DNA from: Blautia sp.
GTDB lineage: Bacteria; Bacillota; Clostridia; Lachnospirales; Lachnospiraceae
Assembly (NCBI GenBank): GCA_022769545.1
Contig: JALEJS010000023.1
Span: 1 to 63,131 of the forward strand
Reading direction: 5' to 3'
Length of the DNA: 63,131 nucleotides
Made by a program: the position numbers and the translations under genes. Position 1 is the first letter of the stretch; the number at the start of each line of letters is the position of its first letter. This document shows, one piece after another, positions 18,600-27,546 of this stretch. Under the pieces are notes generated by a model. That model searched no databases, was not told the origin of the DNA, and saw only the letters and a program-made list of their open reading frames with translations.

Positions 18600-19872
18600 T
18601 ATCTCTTTAAAAATCATGTCCCTGGCAATCGGCATTCTGGTCTGGCTGATTGTCAGCAACATCAATAACCCTGTTGTTACCCGTACCTTTGTCATTCCCA
18701 AGGTAGAGCTGCTGAACGAGGCATATATTGAGGATACAGGAATGGTATGCATGAAGGATGAGAATCAGAGCAGTGTCCGCGTTACCATATCGGGAGAACA
18801 GAAGGTACTGAACCGTATCACCTCAGAAGACATACAGGTTGCGGCAGATCTTCAGCAGGCGGTCAGCCTGGATACGGATCCGGTTATGGTGCCGCTGTCT
18901 GTTTCCTGCAGGAACGCGCCTTTGGTAACGCTCAGTGTGACACCGCAGAACTACAGTGTTCATCTGGATGAAAAATATACGCAGGAATTTGCGGTGATTG
19001 TAAACCGGGGAGAAAGCAAGCCGGGAAAGGGCTATGAAATCGGTACACAGACCGTCAGTCCGGAGAAAGTACGGATTACGGGGCCGAAGTCGCTTATCGC
19101 TAAAATAGATAAGGTGAGTGCCAACGTGAATGTGGACGGCATTGTTGAGGACAGAACCGAGGCCGTCAGCCTGACGATTACAGATAAAAATCAGGATACG
19201 CTGTCAGAGGTATCCATGAGCAACCTGAAGATTGATAATAATGCGAATGTTTATGTTACGACGCGCCTATGGAAGGTTCGGACGGATCTTAACATGAGTG
19301 CCGGATATGTGGGGGAACCGCAGGCGGGATATACTGTGGACAGCATTACCACAGTGCCGGATACGATCAGCCTGGCCGGAACCGGCGAAGCGCTTGAGGC
19401 GTTGAAGCAGAACAATAACACGATTGAAATTCCGCCGGAGCTTGTAGATATTTCCAGCAGAAAAAAGGATGTGGAAGTAAAAATCAATCTGACGGATATT
19501 CTTCCTGAGGGGCTGAAGCTGACAAGCGGATCCAGCGAGGATGTATGGGTTCGGGTGACAATTCTTCCGGAAGGAAGTCATACTTATACGATTCCGACCA
19601 GTGAGATTGAGGTAAAGAACAAACCGGAGGATATGCAGATCATCTTTGACATTGACAAGATTGAAATCCGTGTCAAGGCTGACGACGGAAATCTGGAGGA
19701 TTTCGACGAGAGCAGGCTGAAAGCTTCGGTAAATCTTGATGGGATGGAAGAAGGGGATTATACGATTCCGGTGGACATCGTATTGCCGGAGGGATATTCA
19801 CTGATCGAGAAGGTCAAGACAGAGATCAGGGTATCAAAAGTAGCAGAAATTGATGAAAATAATGGAGAATAG
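18577..19872 (+). CDS. cdaR: YbbR-domain regulator of CdaA
   Basis: CdaR is a membrane-anchored extracellular protein that modulates CdaA activity. The 431-residue product has one N-terminal membrane segment (about residues 12-30) and a long outer part made of about four YbbR-like beta repeats. GGGAG precedes ATG 18577, which lies inside the end of cdaA. It is followed 11 nt later by an HPr gene. The match is by context and YbbR repeat pattern. Confidence 0.92.
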   Translation: MKRKFANNISLKIMSLAIGILVWLIVSNINNPVVTRTFVIPKVELLNEAYIEDTGMVCMKDENQSSVRVTISGEQKVLNRITSEDIQVAADLQQAVSLDTDPVMVPLSVSCRNAPLVTLSVTPQNYSVHLDEKYTQEFAVIVNRGESKPGKGYEIGTQTVSPEKVRITGPKSLIAKIDKVSANVNVDGIVEDRTEAVSLTITDKNQDTLSEVSMSNLKIDNNANVYVTTRLWKVRTDLNMSAGYVGEPQAGYTVDSITTVPDTISLAGTGEALEALKQNNNTIEIPPELVDISSRKKDVEVKINLTDILPEGLKLTSGSSEDVWVRVTILPEGSHTYTIPTSEIEVKNKPEDMQIIFDIDKIEIRVKADDGNLEDFDESRLKASVNLDGMEEGDYTIPVDIVLPEGYSLIEKVKTEIRVSKVAEIDENNGE

Positions 19873-19883
19873 GGGGGATAAAT

Positions 19884-20147
19884 ATGATCAGTCAGAAAGT
19901 AACGATCAAAAATCCGACCGGGCTGCACCTGAGACCGGCCGGAGTGCTGTGTAATGAGGCGATGAAGTATAAGTCTCTGATTACGTTTACGTATGACGGA
20001 GGGACGGCAAACGCGAAAAGCGTGCTGAGCGTGCTGGGTGCCTGCATCAAGTGCGGCGATGAAATCGAGCTGGTTTGCGAAGGTGTGGACGAGAGAGAAG
20101 CACTGGATGAACTGCTTAAGGTAATTCAGAATGGTCTGGGCGAATAG
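19884..20147 (+). CDS. ptsH: HPr phosphocarrier protein
   Basis: HPr carries phosphate from enzyme I to sugar-specific PTS components and, when phosphorylated on Ser46 by HPr kinase, acts in carbon catabolite repression. The 87-residue product keeps His15 and Arg17 in G-L-H-L-R-P-A and Ser46 in N-A-K-S-V-L, so it should do both jobs; the Crh paralogue lacks His15. AGGGGGG precedes ATG 19884. No ptsI follows, so enzyme I must be encoded elsewhere. Its placement after cdaA-cdaR is unusual. Confidence 0.94.
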   Translation: MISQKVTIKNPTGLHLRPAGVLCNEAMKYKSLITFTYDGGTANAKSVLSVLGACIKCGDEIELVCEGVDEREALDELLKVIQNGLGE

Positions 20148-20198
20148 CACCGGGACATATTTCATGATACAAATGCGAGGAGAAAGAGAGGAAAAGAA

Positions 20199-22835
20199 AT
20201 GAAAAAACGTGTAGTGGCTCTGTTGCTCAGTGTTACTATGTGTGCGGCGTCGGTCATCGGTGCCGGAGCATCGGAGATGACAGATGAATCCATCACATTG
20301 TCTGCGGAATCGGCGGAGGAGACGGTGCCGGAAGAACCGGCCGTGGAGGAGCCGGCAGAATCGATTGTTGAGGAACCGGTTATCGAGGTGCCGGAGGAAC
20401 CGGTTATCGAGGAGCCGGAAGAACCGGCGATTGAGGAACCGGATAGCGAGGAGCCGGCTGCGGAAGAGCCTGTCGAAGAACCGGTATCGGAAGAGCTCTT
20501 TACAGATGAAGAGGCGTTTGAGGGCGGCTTCCTGGATGCGGCTGCAGTGGAGGAAACTCCGGAAGAAATTCAGATGGATGTGGATTCCTTTGAGACGGTT
20601 TCTCTTTACGGAATGCTTCTGAAGGCGTATGAAGTGGAAGAGGAAGACTGGAAGACAGAGGGAGAAAATATTCGTCTGGTGAAGCCGCAGCCTGAGGCGG
20701 CAGCTGCTGACACTTCCGCAGAGGATGCACAGACCGTGGAAGCTGCAGAGAAAGAAACATCTGTGGAAGCAGAAGGACAGGAACCGGCTGCGGAAGAGGC
20801 AGAGGAATCACAGCAGGAGACTCTGACGGCAGAAATCCCGGAGGAATACTTTACTGCAGAAGACGGTCTGGTTCTGATCAAAACGGTTGCAGATGGCGTC
20901 GGACATGAGCAGGTCTATCTGTTTGATGAGCAGGGAAATCTGGTCACAGGAGAATCCGCAGATGTGACCGACAGCCAGGGGGCGGTTTCCACATATTACT
21001 TTGTCGGAGAAGAGGAAGCTGTATTATATGCAGATTATACAGGCTCCTGTGAACTGGCAGGTCCTTGGAATACCAATGAAGGATCCCTGCTGGTGAACGA
21101 GATTGTCTGGACAGGAACTGCTTTTGAATATTACGGGGCAGACGGAAAACAGGTTCCGATGGCATCGTCACCGTATCTTACGGAAAAGGGCTACTACGAA
21201 ATTTCTTATAAAGGCGGAAAAACCTTCCGTTATAATCTGAACGGGGAAGGCGTTCCTCAGACAGGAACCGCGGTCCTGAATGGAAAAGAATACTATTTTG
21301 ACAGTACGAAGAACGCATCGGACATTCCGGGAAGCATGCATTTCAAATGGCTGTATGAGAATGAAGGCGGAAAGGAAAGATGGCGTTATTACGGCTCATC
21401 CACCGGTACGCGTCAGCGTGCGGAAATCTGGGTCACCAAGCTGGATCCCAGTCTGAAGTCATCTGTAGGCACGTATAAATACCTTCTGGACAAAAACGGA
21501 TATGTTTTGAAATCCACAGTCAAAAAGGCTGCAAACGGAAATACATACGGAACAAACTCCTCAGGACGAATCTATATCAATAAGGTTGCATCCATCGGGG
21601 GTACCTGGTATTACTTTGGCAAGGACGGAAAGCTTACCGGAAACAAGCTGGTGAAAGTCGGAAGCTATCGCTACTATTTCGGCTCGAACGGCAAGCGTGT
21701 GACCTGGACAAATCGCTGGGTGGCATGTCCGGGTGCAAACAACAGACTCTACTATTTCGGTAAGGTTGCCGGAAGAGTGGAAGAAAAGAAAGGCTTCCAG
21801 AAGATCACAACGAAGGATGGAAAGTATGTTGGCTGGGCATTCTTCGGAAGCAACGGAAACTGTTTCCAGAATGTTTCTGTGAACGATTATTATTTTAAAT
21901 CGAATGGAATCATGGCTTCCGGTCTTACGAAAATCAATAACAAATATTACTTCTATACCGTATCCTCCAGCAGTGCCTGCAGAGGAAAACTGATTAAAGG
22001 TAAAATGATTTCGTATGACGGAAAGATGTATCTTGCAGCATCCACCGGACAGCTTTACAGAAACCAGTGGGGAAAATACAACGGAAATTATTATTATTTC
22101 CAGGCAAACTGTGCCGCTGCAAAAAACACTTACCAGAAGCTTGGAAATACGTGGGGAATGTGTGACAAAGCCGGAAAGTTTGTGACTGGCTGGTATGTAT
22201 TCAGCAATTCCAAGAACAGAGTTGGATATCTGAACCCCAATGCGAAGGGCTTCTACAAGAACACCATTGTTACCATCGACGGAAAGCAGTATCGATTTGA
22301 CAGTACCGGATATCGTGTCAATGACCGTTCCAATGAAATCAAGCGATCCAGTTATTATCTCGAGGTGGATAAGGGGAATGGTGTCATGACGGTTTATACG
22401 GACAGCAGTAAATCCATTCCGGTTCGCTCTATCCGTGTATCGGTAGGTCTTCCAAGCACCCCGACACCGAACGGAACCTTCACGATGCATCGTTCTCTGC
22501 GGTGGCAGCCGCTGATGGGACCGAGCTGGGGACAGTACGGAACGCATGTTGTCGGTGGAATCTATGTGCATTCTGTAGCCGGAGGTGCTCAGAGTTCTTA
22601 TTCTCTGCCGGCCGGAGAATATGACAGACTCGGAAGTCCGGCATCTCACGGATGTATTCGTACATGTGTTGCAGATGCAAAATGGGTATTTGAAAACTGT
22701 AATGGTTCTACTGTCCGCATCTTTACCGGAGACTACATTAACGATGATGCTTTGAAAGGACCGCTGGGCAAGCCGCCTCTTACACCACGAAGAGGCTCCG
22801 GAAACTTTGATCCGACTGATCCGGAAGTGCCGTAA
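20199..22835 (+). CDS. Secreted L,D-transpeptidase with wall-binding repeats
   Basis: The 878-residue protein should form 3-3 peptidoglycan cross-links or attach material to the wall. It has a signal peptide (residues 1-25), a Glu/Pro-rich imperfect repeat region (about 40-100, unit E-E-P-x-x-E), an acidic stretch, many aromatic repeats of the cell-wall-binding type (W-Y-Y-F-G-K-D-G-K and variants, about 340-720), and a C-terminal YkuD domain with I-Y-V-H-S-V and the catalytic S-H-G-C-I-R (Cys about residue 817). GAGGAAAAG precedes ATG 20199. The Glu/Pro segment probably spans the wall. The next gene, a GH25 lysozyme, carries similar repeats. Confidence 0.9.
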   Translation: MKKRVVALLLSVTMCAASVIGAGASEMTDESITLSAESAEETVPEEPAVEEPAESIVEEPVIEVPEEPVIEEPEEPAIEEPDSEEPAAEEPVEEPVSEELFTDEEAFEGGFLDAAAVEETPEEIQMDVDSFETVSLYGMLLKAYEVEEEDWKTEGENIRLVKPQPEAAAADTSAEDAQTVEAAEKETSVEAEGQEPAAEEAEESQQETLTAEIPEEYFTAEDGLVLIKTVADGVGHEQVYLFDEQGNLVTGESADVTDSQGAVSTYYFVGEEEAVLYADYTGSCELAGPWNTNEGSLLVNEIVWTGTAFEYYGADGKQVPMASSPYLTEKGYYEISYKGGKTFRYNLNGEGVPQTGTAVLNGKEYYFDSTKNASDIPGSMHFKWLYENEGGKERWRYYGSSTGTRQRAEIWVTKLDPSLKSSVGTYKYLLDKNGYVLKSTVKKAANGNTYGTNSSGRIYINKVASIGGTWYYFGKDGKLTGNKLVKVGSYRYYFGSNGKRVTWTNRWVACPGANNRLYYFGKVAGRVEEKKGFQKITTKDGKYVGWAFFGSNGNCFQNVSVNDYYFKSNGIMASGLTKINNKYYFYTVSSSSACRGKLIKGKMISYDGKMYLAASTGQLYRNQWGKYNGNYYYFQANCAAAKNTYQKLGNTWGMCDKAGKFVTGWYVFSNSKNRVGYLNPNAKGFYKNTIVTIDGKQYRFDSTGYRVNDRSNEIKRSSYYLEVDKGNGVMTVYTDSSKSIPVRSIRVSVGLPSTPTPNGTFTMHRSLRWQPLMGPSWGQYGTHVVGGIYVHSVAGGAQSSYSLPAGEYDRLGSPASHGCIRTCVADAKWVFENCNGSTVRIFTGDYINDDALKGPLGKPPLTPRRGSGNFDPTDPEVP

Positions 22836-22870
22836 ATGGTTCCGTGACGGGAACATTATATGAACAGAAT

Positions 22871-22903
22871 CAAAGGCATCTCTCCATGCGGGAGGTGCCT
22901 TTG
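22871..22903 (+). terminator. Hairpin after the L,D-transpeptidase gene
   Basis: A 12-bp stem with one G-U pair (22871-22882 with 22892-22903) has a 9-nt loop. The following TCTCA is a poor U-tract, so termination may be partial. A second small perfect hairpin (22923-22928 with 22933-22938) follows. Confidence 0.6.
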
Positions 22904-22998
22904 TCTCAGTCGAGGAAGACTTCCGCTTCTATAAGCGGTGAGTGATAACAAATTCATCTCAGTGGGAGTCCCTGTGTGCAAACAGATGGAGCGTAAAA

Positions 22999-24462
22999 AT
23001 GGAGAGAAAGAAAACAATATTCAGGATGCTTGTGATGACTGCGGTATTTGGAATTCTGCTTCTCACAGTGAATATGCATTCTGCAGAAGCGGCGGTCAGC
23101 CCCAAGGCCTGGAAGAGAATTAACGGAGTCTGCTACAATGGCAGCGGTGTTGCCATTCAGGGAGCCATTACCAGGGGAATTGATGTGTCCGAATGGAATG
23201 AGCAGATTGACTGGATGAAAGTGAAGCAGTCCGATGTGGATTTTGCGTTTGTCCGGGTTGCCTATGGAAGCAGCCGTATTGATAAATATTATGATTACAA
23301 TATGAAACAGGCCAATGCGGCCGGGCTTCCGGTGGGAGTATACGTTTACAGCATTGCCACGACAGAGAAGCAGGCAATTGCAGAAGCACAGCTGGCCATT
23401 CGCAAGATGAACGGCTATAAGGTTTCGTATCCGGTAGTATATGATCTGGAAGACAGCCGTATTCAGGCCCTTTCCGGAAACACCATCGTAAAGCTGGCAA
23501 AGGCTTTTTGTCAGGAAGTGAAAAAAGCCGGGTATTATCCCATGATTTACTGTAATACCAACTGGTATGACAATTATGTGGACTGGGGTCAGCTGTCAGG
23601 TTACGATGTGTGGCTTGCCCGGTACAGCGATACCAGTCTGGCACCATCCCGGAGCAGTTATCGCTATACCATCTGGCAGAGTACCTGCGGAGATGTGGGT
23701 ACGACATTAAATACGACCAGGGGGCTGGTGGATGGAATCCCGAAAGACATTAATGTGGACATGAACTTCGGCTTTGTGGACTACACAAAAAAGATTACAC
23801 CAAGGACGTACACAGCTGCGACCTATGTTCCCACGAGCCTTGCAGCAAACGGATGGTACAAAATAAACGGTAAGCTGTACTACTATGTGAACGGAAAAAA
23901 GGCTGCCGGTCTGAGAAAGATTGCCGGGAAATACTATTATCTTGATCCCACAACCGGAGAGCTGTATGTAAACAGGATGTTCAAACCAAAGGGCAAGAAT
24001 TTCTGGTATTATGCAGGGGCACATGGTGTGATCGCACAGAACCAGTGGGTGAAATACGGGAACCGAACCTATTATATGAAGGGAAACGGGAAACCGGCGC
24101 AGGGTCTGTGTAAAATTGATAAAAAATATTATTACTTTGACCCGGCTCGTTTTTATATGTACAAAGATCAGAAAGTGCTGCGAAAGAGCGGTGATATTCT
24201 GTATTTTGGAAGTGACGGTGCATGTGTCCGAAATCGTTTCCAGAAGATTACAGAAAATGGCCGTACCTATATATACTGCTTCGGAGCAGATTACCGCGCA
24301 TATAAAGGCTGGAAGAAAATGAACGGAAAGTATTACTATTTCAGCCAGGGAAATACATCCGGTGCCGGAAGAATGTTCCGGAATATGACGGTACAGAAGG
24401 CAGATGGAACAGAATTTGTATTTGATGCGAGCGGTGTACTGACCAGGATCATCCGTCCGTAA
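22999..24462 (+). CDS. GH25 lysozyme with wall-binding repeats
   Basis: The enzyme should cut the MurNAc-GlcNAc backbone outside the cell. The 487-residue product has a signal peptide ending near A-E-A-A, a GH25 domain (about residues 55-270) with R-G-I-D-V-S-E-W-N and Y-D-L-E-D, which hold the catalytic Asp and Glu, and C-terminal aromatic repeats (Y-Y-Y-V-N-G-K-K and relatives, about 290-480). ATG 22999 is chosen because GGAG lies 8 nt upstream and the signal peptide starts there; longer in-frame starts lack this. Together with the upstream transpeptidase it forms a wall-remodelling pair. Confidence 0.92.
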   Translation: MERKKTIFRMLVMTAVFGILLLTVNMHSAEAAVSPKAWKRINGVCYNGSGVAIQGAITRGIDVSEWNEQIDWMKVKQSDVDFAFVRVAYGSSRIDKYYDYNMKQANAAGLPVGVYVYSIATTEKQAIAEAQLAIRKMNGYKVSYPVVYDLEDSRIQALSGNTIVKLAKAFCQEVKKAGYYPMIYCNTNWYDNYVDWGQLSGYDVWLARYSDTSLAPSRSSYRYTIWQSTCGDVGTTLNTTRGLVDGIPKDINVDMNFGFVDYTKKITPRTYTAATYVPTSLAANGWYKINGKLYYYVNGKKAAGLRKIAGKYYYLDPTTGELYVNRMFKPKGKNFWYYAGAHGVIAQNQWVKYGNRTYYMKGNGKPAQGLCKIDKKYYYFDPARFYMYKDQKVLRKSGDILYFGSDGACVRNRFQKITENGRTYIYCFGADYRAYKGWKKMNGKYYYFSQGNTSGAGRMFRNMTVQKADGTEFVFDASGVLTRIIRP

Positions 24463-24485
24463 ATCAAAAGAAAACAGGTGAGGCT

Positions 24486-24854
24486 ATGCAGGAAAAAACA
24501 AAAAAGGCGTCGGTAAAAGATTATTTACTGCTGCATATTTCCATATTGATTTTTTCGTTTACATCCGTATTTACAAAAATGGCATCCAATGCATATAACA
24601 AAGGCGGAATCTGGGATATCCGTCTGTATCTGTTTTTGTTTCTGATGCTGTTTAACTGCTTCTTATATGCGCTGGTGTGGCAGAAAACCATTCAGAGATT
24701 TGAACTCAGCGTTGCGTATGCCAACAAAAGCGTATATCTGATCTGGACACAGATCTGGGCAGTTCTGATCTTTAAGGAAGTGCTGACCGTAAAAAATCTG
24801 ATCGGGCTGGTAATTGTGTTTGCCGGGGTATTGGTGGTGCAGAAATATGAATAA
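24486..24854 (+). CDS. SMR/EamA-like four-helix membrane protein, subunit 1
   Basis: The 122-residue protein has four hydrophobic segments and resembles the small multidrug resistance/EamA half-transporters, including a V-A-Y-A-N-K-S-V-Y-L-I-W region in helix 3. Its 3' end overlaps the next gene, another four-helix protein, so the two probably form a heterodimer. Such pairs include ArnE/ArnF, which flip undecaprenyl-phosphate aminoarabinose. The convergent operon at 25267-28476 encodes a polyprenyl-type glycosyltransferase and an aminotransferase, which supports a lipid-linked sugar flippase role over a drug pump. That role is an inference. Confidence 0.8.
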   Translation: MQEKTKKASVKDYLLLHISILIFSFTSVFTKMASNAYNKGGIWDIRLYLFLFLMLFNCFLYALVWQKTIQRFELSVAYANKSVYLIWTQIWAVLIFKEVLTVKNLIGLVIVFAGVLVVQKYE

Positions 24855-25185
24855 ATATATGTTGTTGATGTTTGCAGGGACATTTTTTACTGCGTTTTCC
24901 CAGCTCCTTCTGAAGCAGAGTGCGAACAGGACTTATAAAAGCTGGATTTATGAATATCTGAACTGGCGTGTGATTACGGCGTATGGGATTTTTGCAGGCG
25001 TATTGCTTCTGAATACCTATGCCTATACGCGGGTGGATATGAAATACGGAGCTGTGATTGATACCTTCAGCTATGTGTTTGTGATGATATTATCCTATTT
25101 TGTGCTGAAGGAAAAATTTTCAAAGGGAAAGCTGATCGGGAATCTCCTGATCATGACAGGTGTGTTTATTTACACGATGGGATAA
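24847..25185 (+). CDS. SMR/EamA-like four-helix membrane protein, subunit 2
   Basis: The 112-residue partner of the preceding gene also has four hydrophobic segments, with S-Q-L-L-L-K-Q-S in helix 1 and a last helix G-K-L-I-G-N-L-L-I-M-T-G-V. ATG 24847 overlaps the upstream coding end by 8 nt, so translation is coupled and equal stoichiometry is likely. It ends at a strong convergent terminator. The ArnF-like role is inferred from the pair architecture and neighbours. Confidence 0.8.
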   Translation: MNKYMLLMFAGTFFTAFSQLLLKQSANRTYKSWIYEYLNWRVITAYGIFAGVLLLNTYAYTRVDMKYGAVIDTFSYVFVMILSYFVLKEKFSKGKLIGNLLIMTGVFIYTMG

Positions 25186-25190
25186 AAAAG

Positions 25191-25219
25191 CCGGGCACAT
25201 ATGGGGTGCCCGGTTTTTT
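25191..25219. terminator. Bidirectional terminator between convergent operons
   Basis: An 8-bp perfect GC-rich stem (25191-25198 with 25206-25213) has a 7-nt loop with TTTTTT after it and AAAAAA before it, so it works in both directions. Confidence 0.93.
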
Positions 25220-25266
25220 GCTGCCACGGGAGCGTATTTTGCGGTTCCCCGTGACTGCATCATACG

Positions 25267-26538
25267 TCAGGATATCATCGGTCCGTGAGGATATTCCGGC
25301 ATTCTGTCAGGAAACAGAACCTCTTCGCCCTCCGGTGAGAGAACCGAGATCCGGTCAAAAATGGTCTGTGTGGCAGCATCGATGCTTTTCCGGTCCGCAC
25401 CTGTCAGATAATAGCGGATCACATACGGATTTGCTCCGTGCGGAATGATTTTTTCACCTTTCCGGTAGAAAGGCCAGTATTCACGGACTTCCGGAAGGGC
25501 GGCGAGTGCGTCGGCGGCAGACTGATCATCTACGACCATACCGTTTTTTCCATGGAAGTAAAGAACGGCACAGCAGTTTTTGAAATACGGATCATGCTCC
25601 AGGAGATTCCGGCGCAGCGATTTCTCATCGTACAGATAATCCAGAAGAAGAGACTCCACGGAAAGTCCGCTGCAGTATTCCACCAGCTCATGCTCATAGC
25701 CAAAAATCCTGCCTGCCACTTCGCAGACAGAGACGGGAGCTCCGGGCTTCCAGAAAAACTGCATGGAAAGAATTCCTTCGGTCTGATGCATGTGGTCTGC
25801 CACCTTCTGCAGAACACTGCGGGCCTCCTCAAAAACGTCGTCCATCAGGCGGGAGGGATAGACATTTCTGGTACTGATCGGGATGTCTCGTCCTTCCACG
25901 GCGGTTTTTTCCCGGTCTGCAATACTCAGGACATGTACCTTCCCATCCAGAATCCATGTCATCATGTTAAATTCGTATCCGTCATGGTACTCCTCGACGA
26001 GAATTTCCTTGATATCAGAAGTCTCACAGACCTCCTGAAAACAGGAGCGGATCTCCTGTGCACTGTTCAGCACAAAGACACCGCGGGAACCGTATTTGTC
26101 AAGAGGTTTTGTGACGACCGGGAACCGGATTTCCCGAAGCTCATCATCGGTAAAATCCGGTTTCAGGGTACGGAATCTGGGGGTGGAAATTCCCAGAGAG
26201 GTAAGCATATCCTTCATTACGGCTTTGTTCCGGTAACAGGCAAGCTTTTCCGGGGTAAAATAACATTTCAGACCTGCTTTCGCGGCTATTTTTACCATAC
26301 ATTCGAAAAGATAGTCGGAGAAAGAAGTGGTAATGCTGTCGACCTGCTCTTTTCTGCAGATCTGAACAATTTCATCAATGTTTCCCGGAGGAATGTCATA
26401 AGATTTATCGGCGTGCTGCTTGCCGATGCTGTTTTGATAGCCGTCGATCACGATGGTGTAAATTCCGCGTGCCCGGGCCATGTCAATCAGCTGAACAAAT
26501 TCCCGCAGGGAACCTAAGATCAATAGTCTTTTTTTCAT
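25267..26538 (-). CDS. ATP-grasp family ligase
   Basis: The 423-residue product looks like an ATP-grasp enzyme that joins a carboxylate to an amine or thiol via an acyl phosphate. It has an N-terminal Rossmann-like part (R-L-L-I-L-G-S-L-R-E), a central region with P-V-V-T-K-P-L-D-K-Y-G-S-R-G-V typical of the ATP-binding Lys and Gly loop, and V-C-E-V-A-G-R-I-F-G-Y-E, which may hold metal ligands. The substrate cannot be told. It is the last gene of a three-gene minus-strand operon, 25 nt after an aminotransferase. Ligation of an amino acid or other acid to the amino sugar made next door is a reasonable guess. Confidence 0.8.
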   Translation of the reverse strand: MKKRLLILGSLREFVQLIDMARARGIYTIVIDGYQNSIGKQHADKSYDIPPGNIDEIVQICRKEQVDSITTSFSDYLFECMVKIAAKAGLKCYFTPEKLACYRNKAVMKDMLTSLGISTPRFRTLKPDFTDDELREIRFPVVTKPLDKYGSRGVFVLNSAQEIRSCFQEVCETSDIKEILVEEYHDGYEFNMMTWILDGKVHVLSIADREKTAVEGRDIPISTRNVYPSRLMDDVFEEARSVLQKVADHMHQTEGILSMQFFWKPGAPVSVCEVAGRIFGYEHELVEYCSGLSVESLLLDYLYDEKSLRRNLLEHDPYFKNCCAVLYFHGKNGMVVDDQSAADALAALPEVREYWPFYRKGEKIIPHGANPYVIRYYLTGADRKSIDAATQTIFDRISVLSPEGEEVLFPDRMPEYPHGPMIS

Positions 26539-26563
26539 TTTATATATTCTCCTGAATGATATA

Positions 26564-27523
26564 CTAAAGTAATTTTTTCAGTGTTTCGGCAACATACCGG
26601 ATGTCTTCGGCTGTGTAGCGCTGGTCGATGGGCAGCGGCATGATGTGGGAAGCATAATCCCATTCCAGCGTATCCGCAGGCAGCTCCTCGATCACGTTGT
26701 TCCAGTATGTGGGAACAAAAATATGCTGTTTTGCCAGCTCTTTTTTCAGAACTCTGGCATCCGGATGGTAAAACGGATACACAAAGGGACCATCCTCCCG
26801 GTGGAGTTTCAGCGGATTCCGGTCTTCCAGAAGCTGTGCGATGACATCATAATTTTCGTTTCTCTGTCTCATGGCAGAAGTATAGTCAATGCCGTGAAGG
26901 AGGTTCTGCGTCAGAGGGGACATCTGTTTTACCGGTTCGTCGTAAAAGGAATGGGCAGTCTCCAGCATGGAAGAATAAAAATCCGAGGCGGACTGCTCAT
27001 AGCGTCCCAGTATGTGTGACATCCGGTATTTGGACTGATCCAGCGGAAGCTGATAAAAGTCATCCGGGGTTTCCGGAAGAGACAGATACGCACCGTCAGG
27101 AAGCCCAAAATACTTACGGCAGGAGTAGAGGGTTGGAATTCCCCGGGCAGGCCTTCGGAAAAAGCAGTGCGTATAATCTGCGATAATCCGATGATATTTT
27201 TCTTTCAGAGAACGGATGGTGTCATCCGGGAGCTGTCCGTAGTAATTGATCAGATAGATCCAGGCATCTGCCTCGATGGAATCCGGAAGAATCGGAGTGA
27301 AATCCTCCCGGATGGAGTACCAGAGGATCTCCAGATTCTCTGTCTGCCTGCAGGCAGAAGTGACAGAATCGCATACAAACCGGGGAAGATACAGTTTTTT
27401 TACATGCAGAGTCTGAAGGGTATAGACAAGAGCTGTCCTGCCCAAATTCAGACGGAGCAGATCCTGATGGTATTCTGCTCCGTACAAATGCTCCAGCTGA
27501 AAATAGCCGCCAATTTCTTTCAT
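26564..27523 (-). CDS. Divergent DegT/DnrJ-type aminotransferase
   Basis: The 319-residue protein is shorter than usual sugar aminotransferases (about 370-400). It keeps the fold landmarks: L-G-R-T-A-L-V-Y-T-L in the phosphate-binding region, I-I-A-D-Y-T-H-C with the PLP-contacting Asp, and S-C-R-K-Y-F-G-L-P-D-G-A, in which Lys would bind PLP. The sequence around these is unlike standard DegT proteins. It probably makes an amino sugar or has become a related lyase. AAAGGA precedes the start. It lies 23 nt after the glycosyltransferase gene and 25 nt before the ATP-grasp gene. Confidence 0.72.
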   Translation of the reverse strand: MKEIGGYFQLEHLYGAEYHQDLLRLNLGRTALVYTLQTLHVKKLYLPRFVCDSVTSACRQTENLEILWYSIREDFTPILPDSIEADAWIYLINYYGQLPDDTIRSLKEKYHRIIADYTHCFFRRPARGIPTLYSCRKYFGLPDGAYLSLPETPDDFYQLPLDQSKYRMSHILGRYEQSASDFYSSMLETAHSFYDEPVKQMSPLTQNLLHGIDYTSAMRQRNENYDVIAQLLEDRNPLKLHREDGPFVYPFYHPDARVLKKELAKQHIFVPTYWNNVIEELPADTLEWDYASHIMPLPIDQRYTAEDIRYVAETLKKLL

Positions 27524-27546
27524 CGCCAGTTTCCTTTCCGAAATGA

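Noticed and set aside
24486..25185. Multidrug efflux pair (EbrAB/SMR drug pump)
   Set aside because: Possible by fold, but the classic SMR drug-binding Glu in helix 1 is not evident and the convergent genes point to a lipid-linked sugar flippase; left as an alternative.
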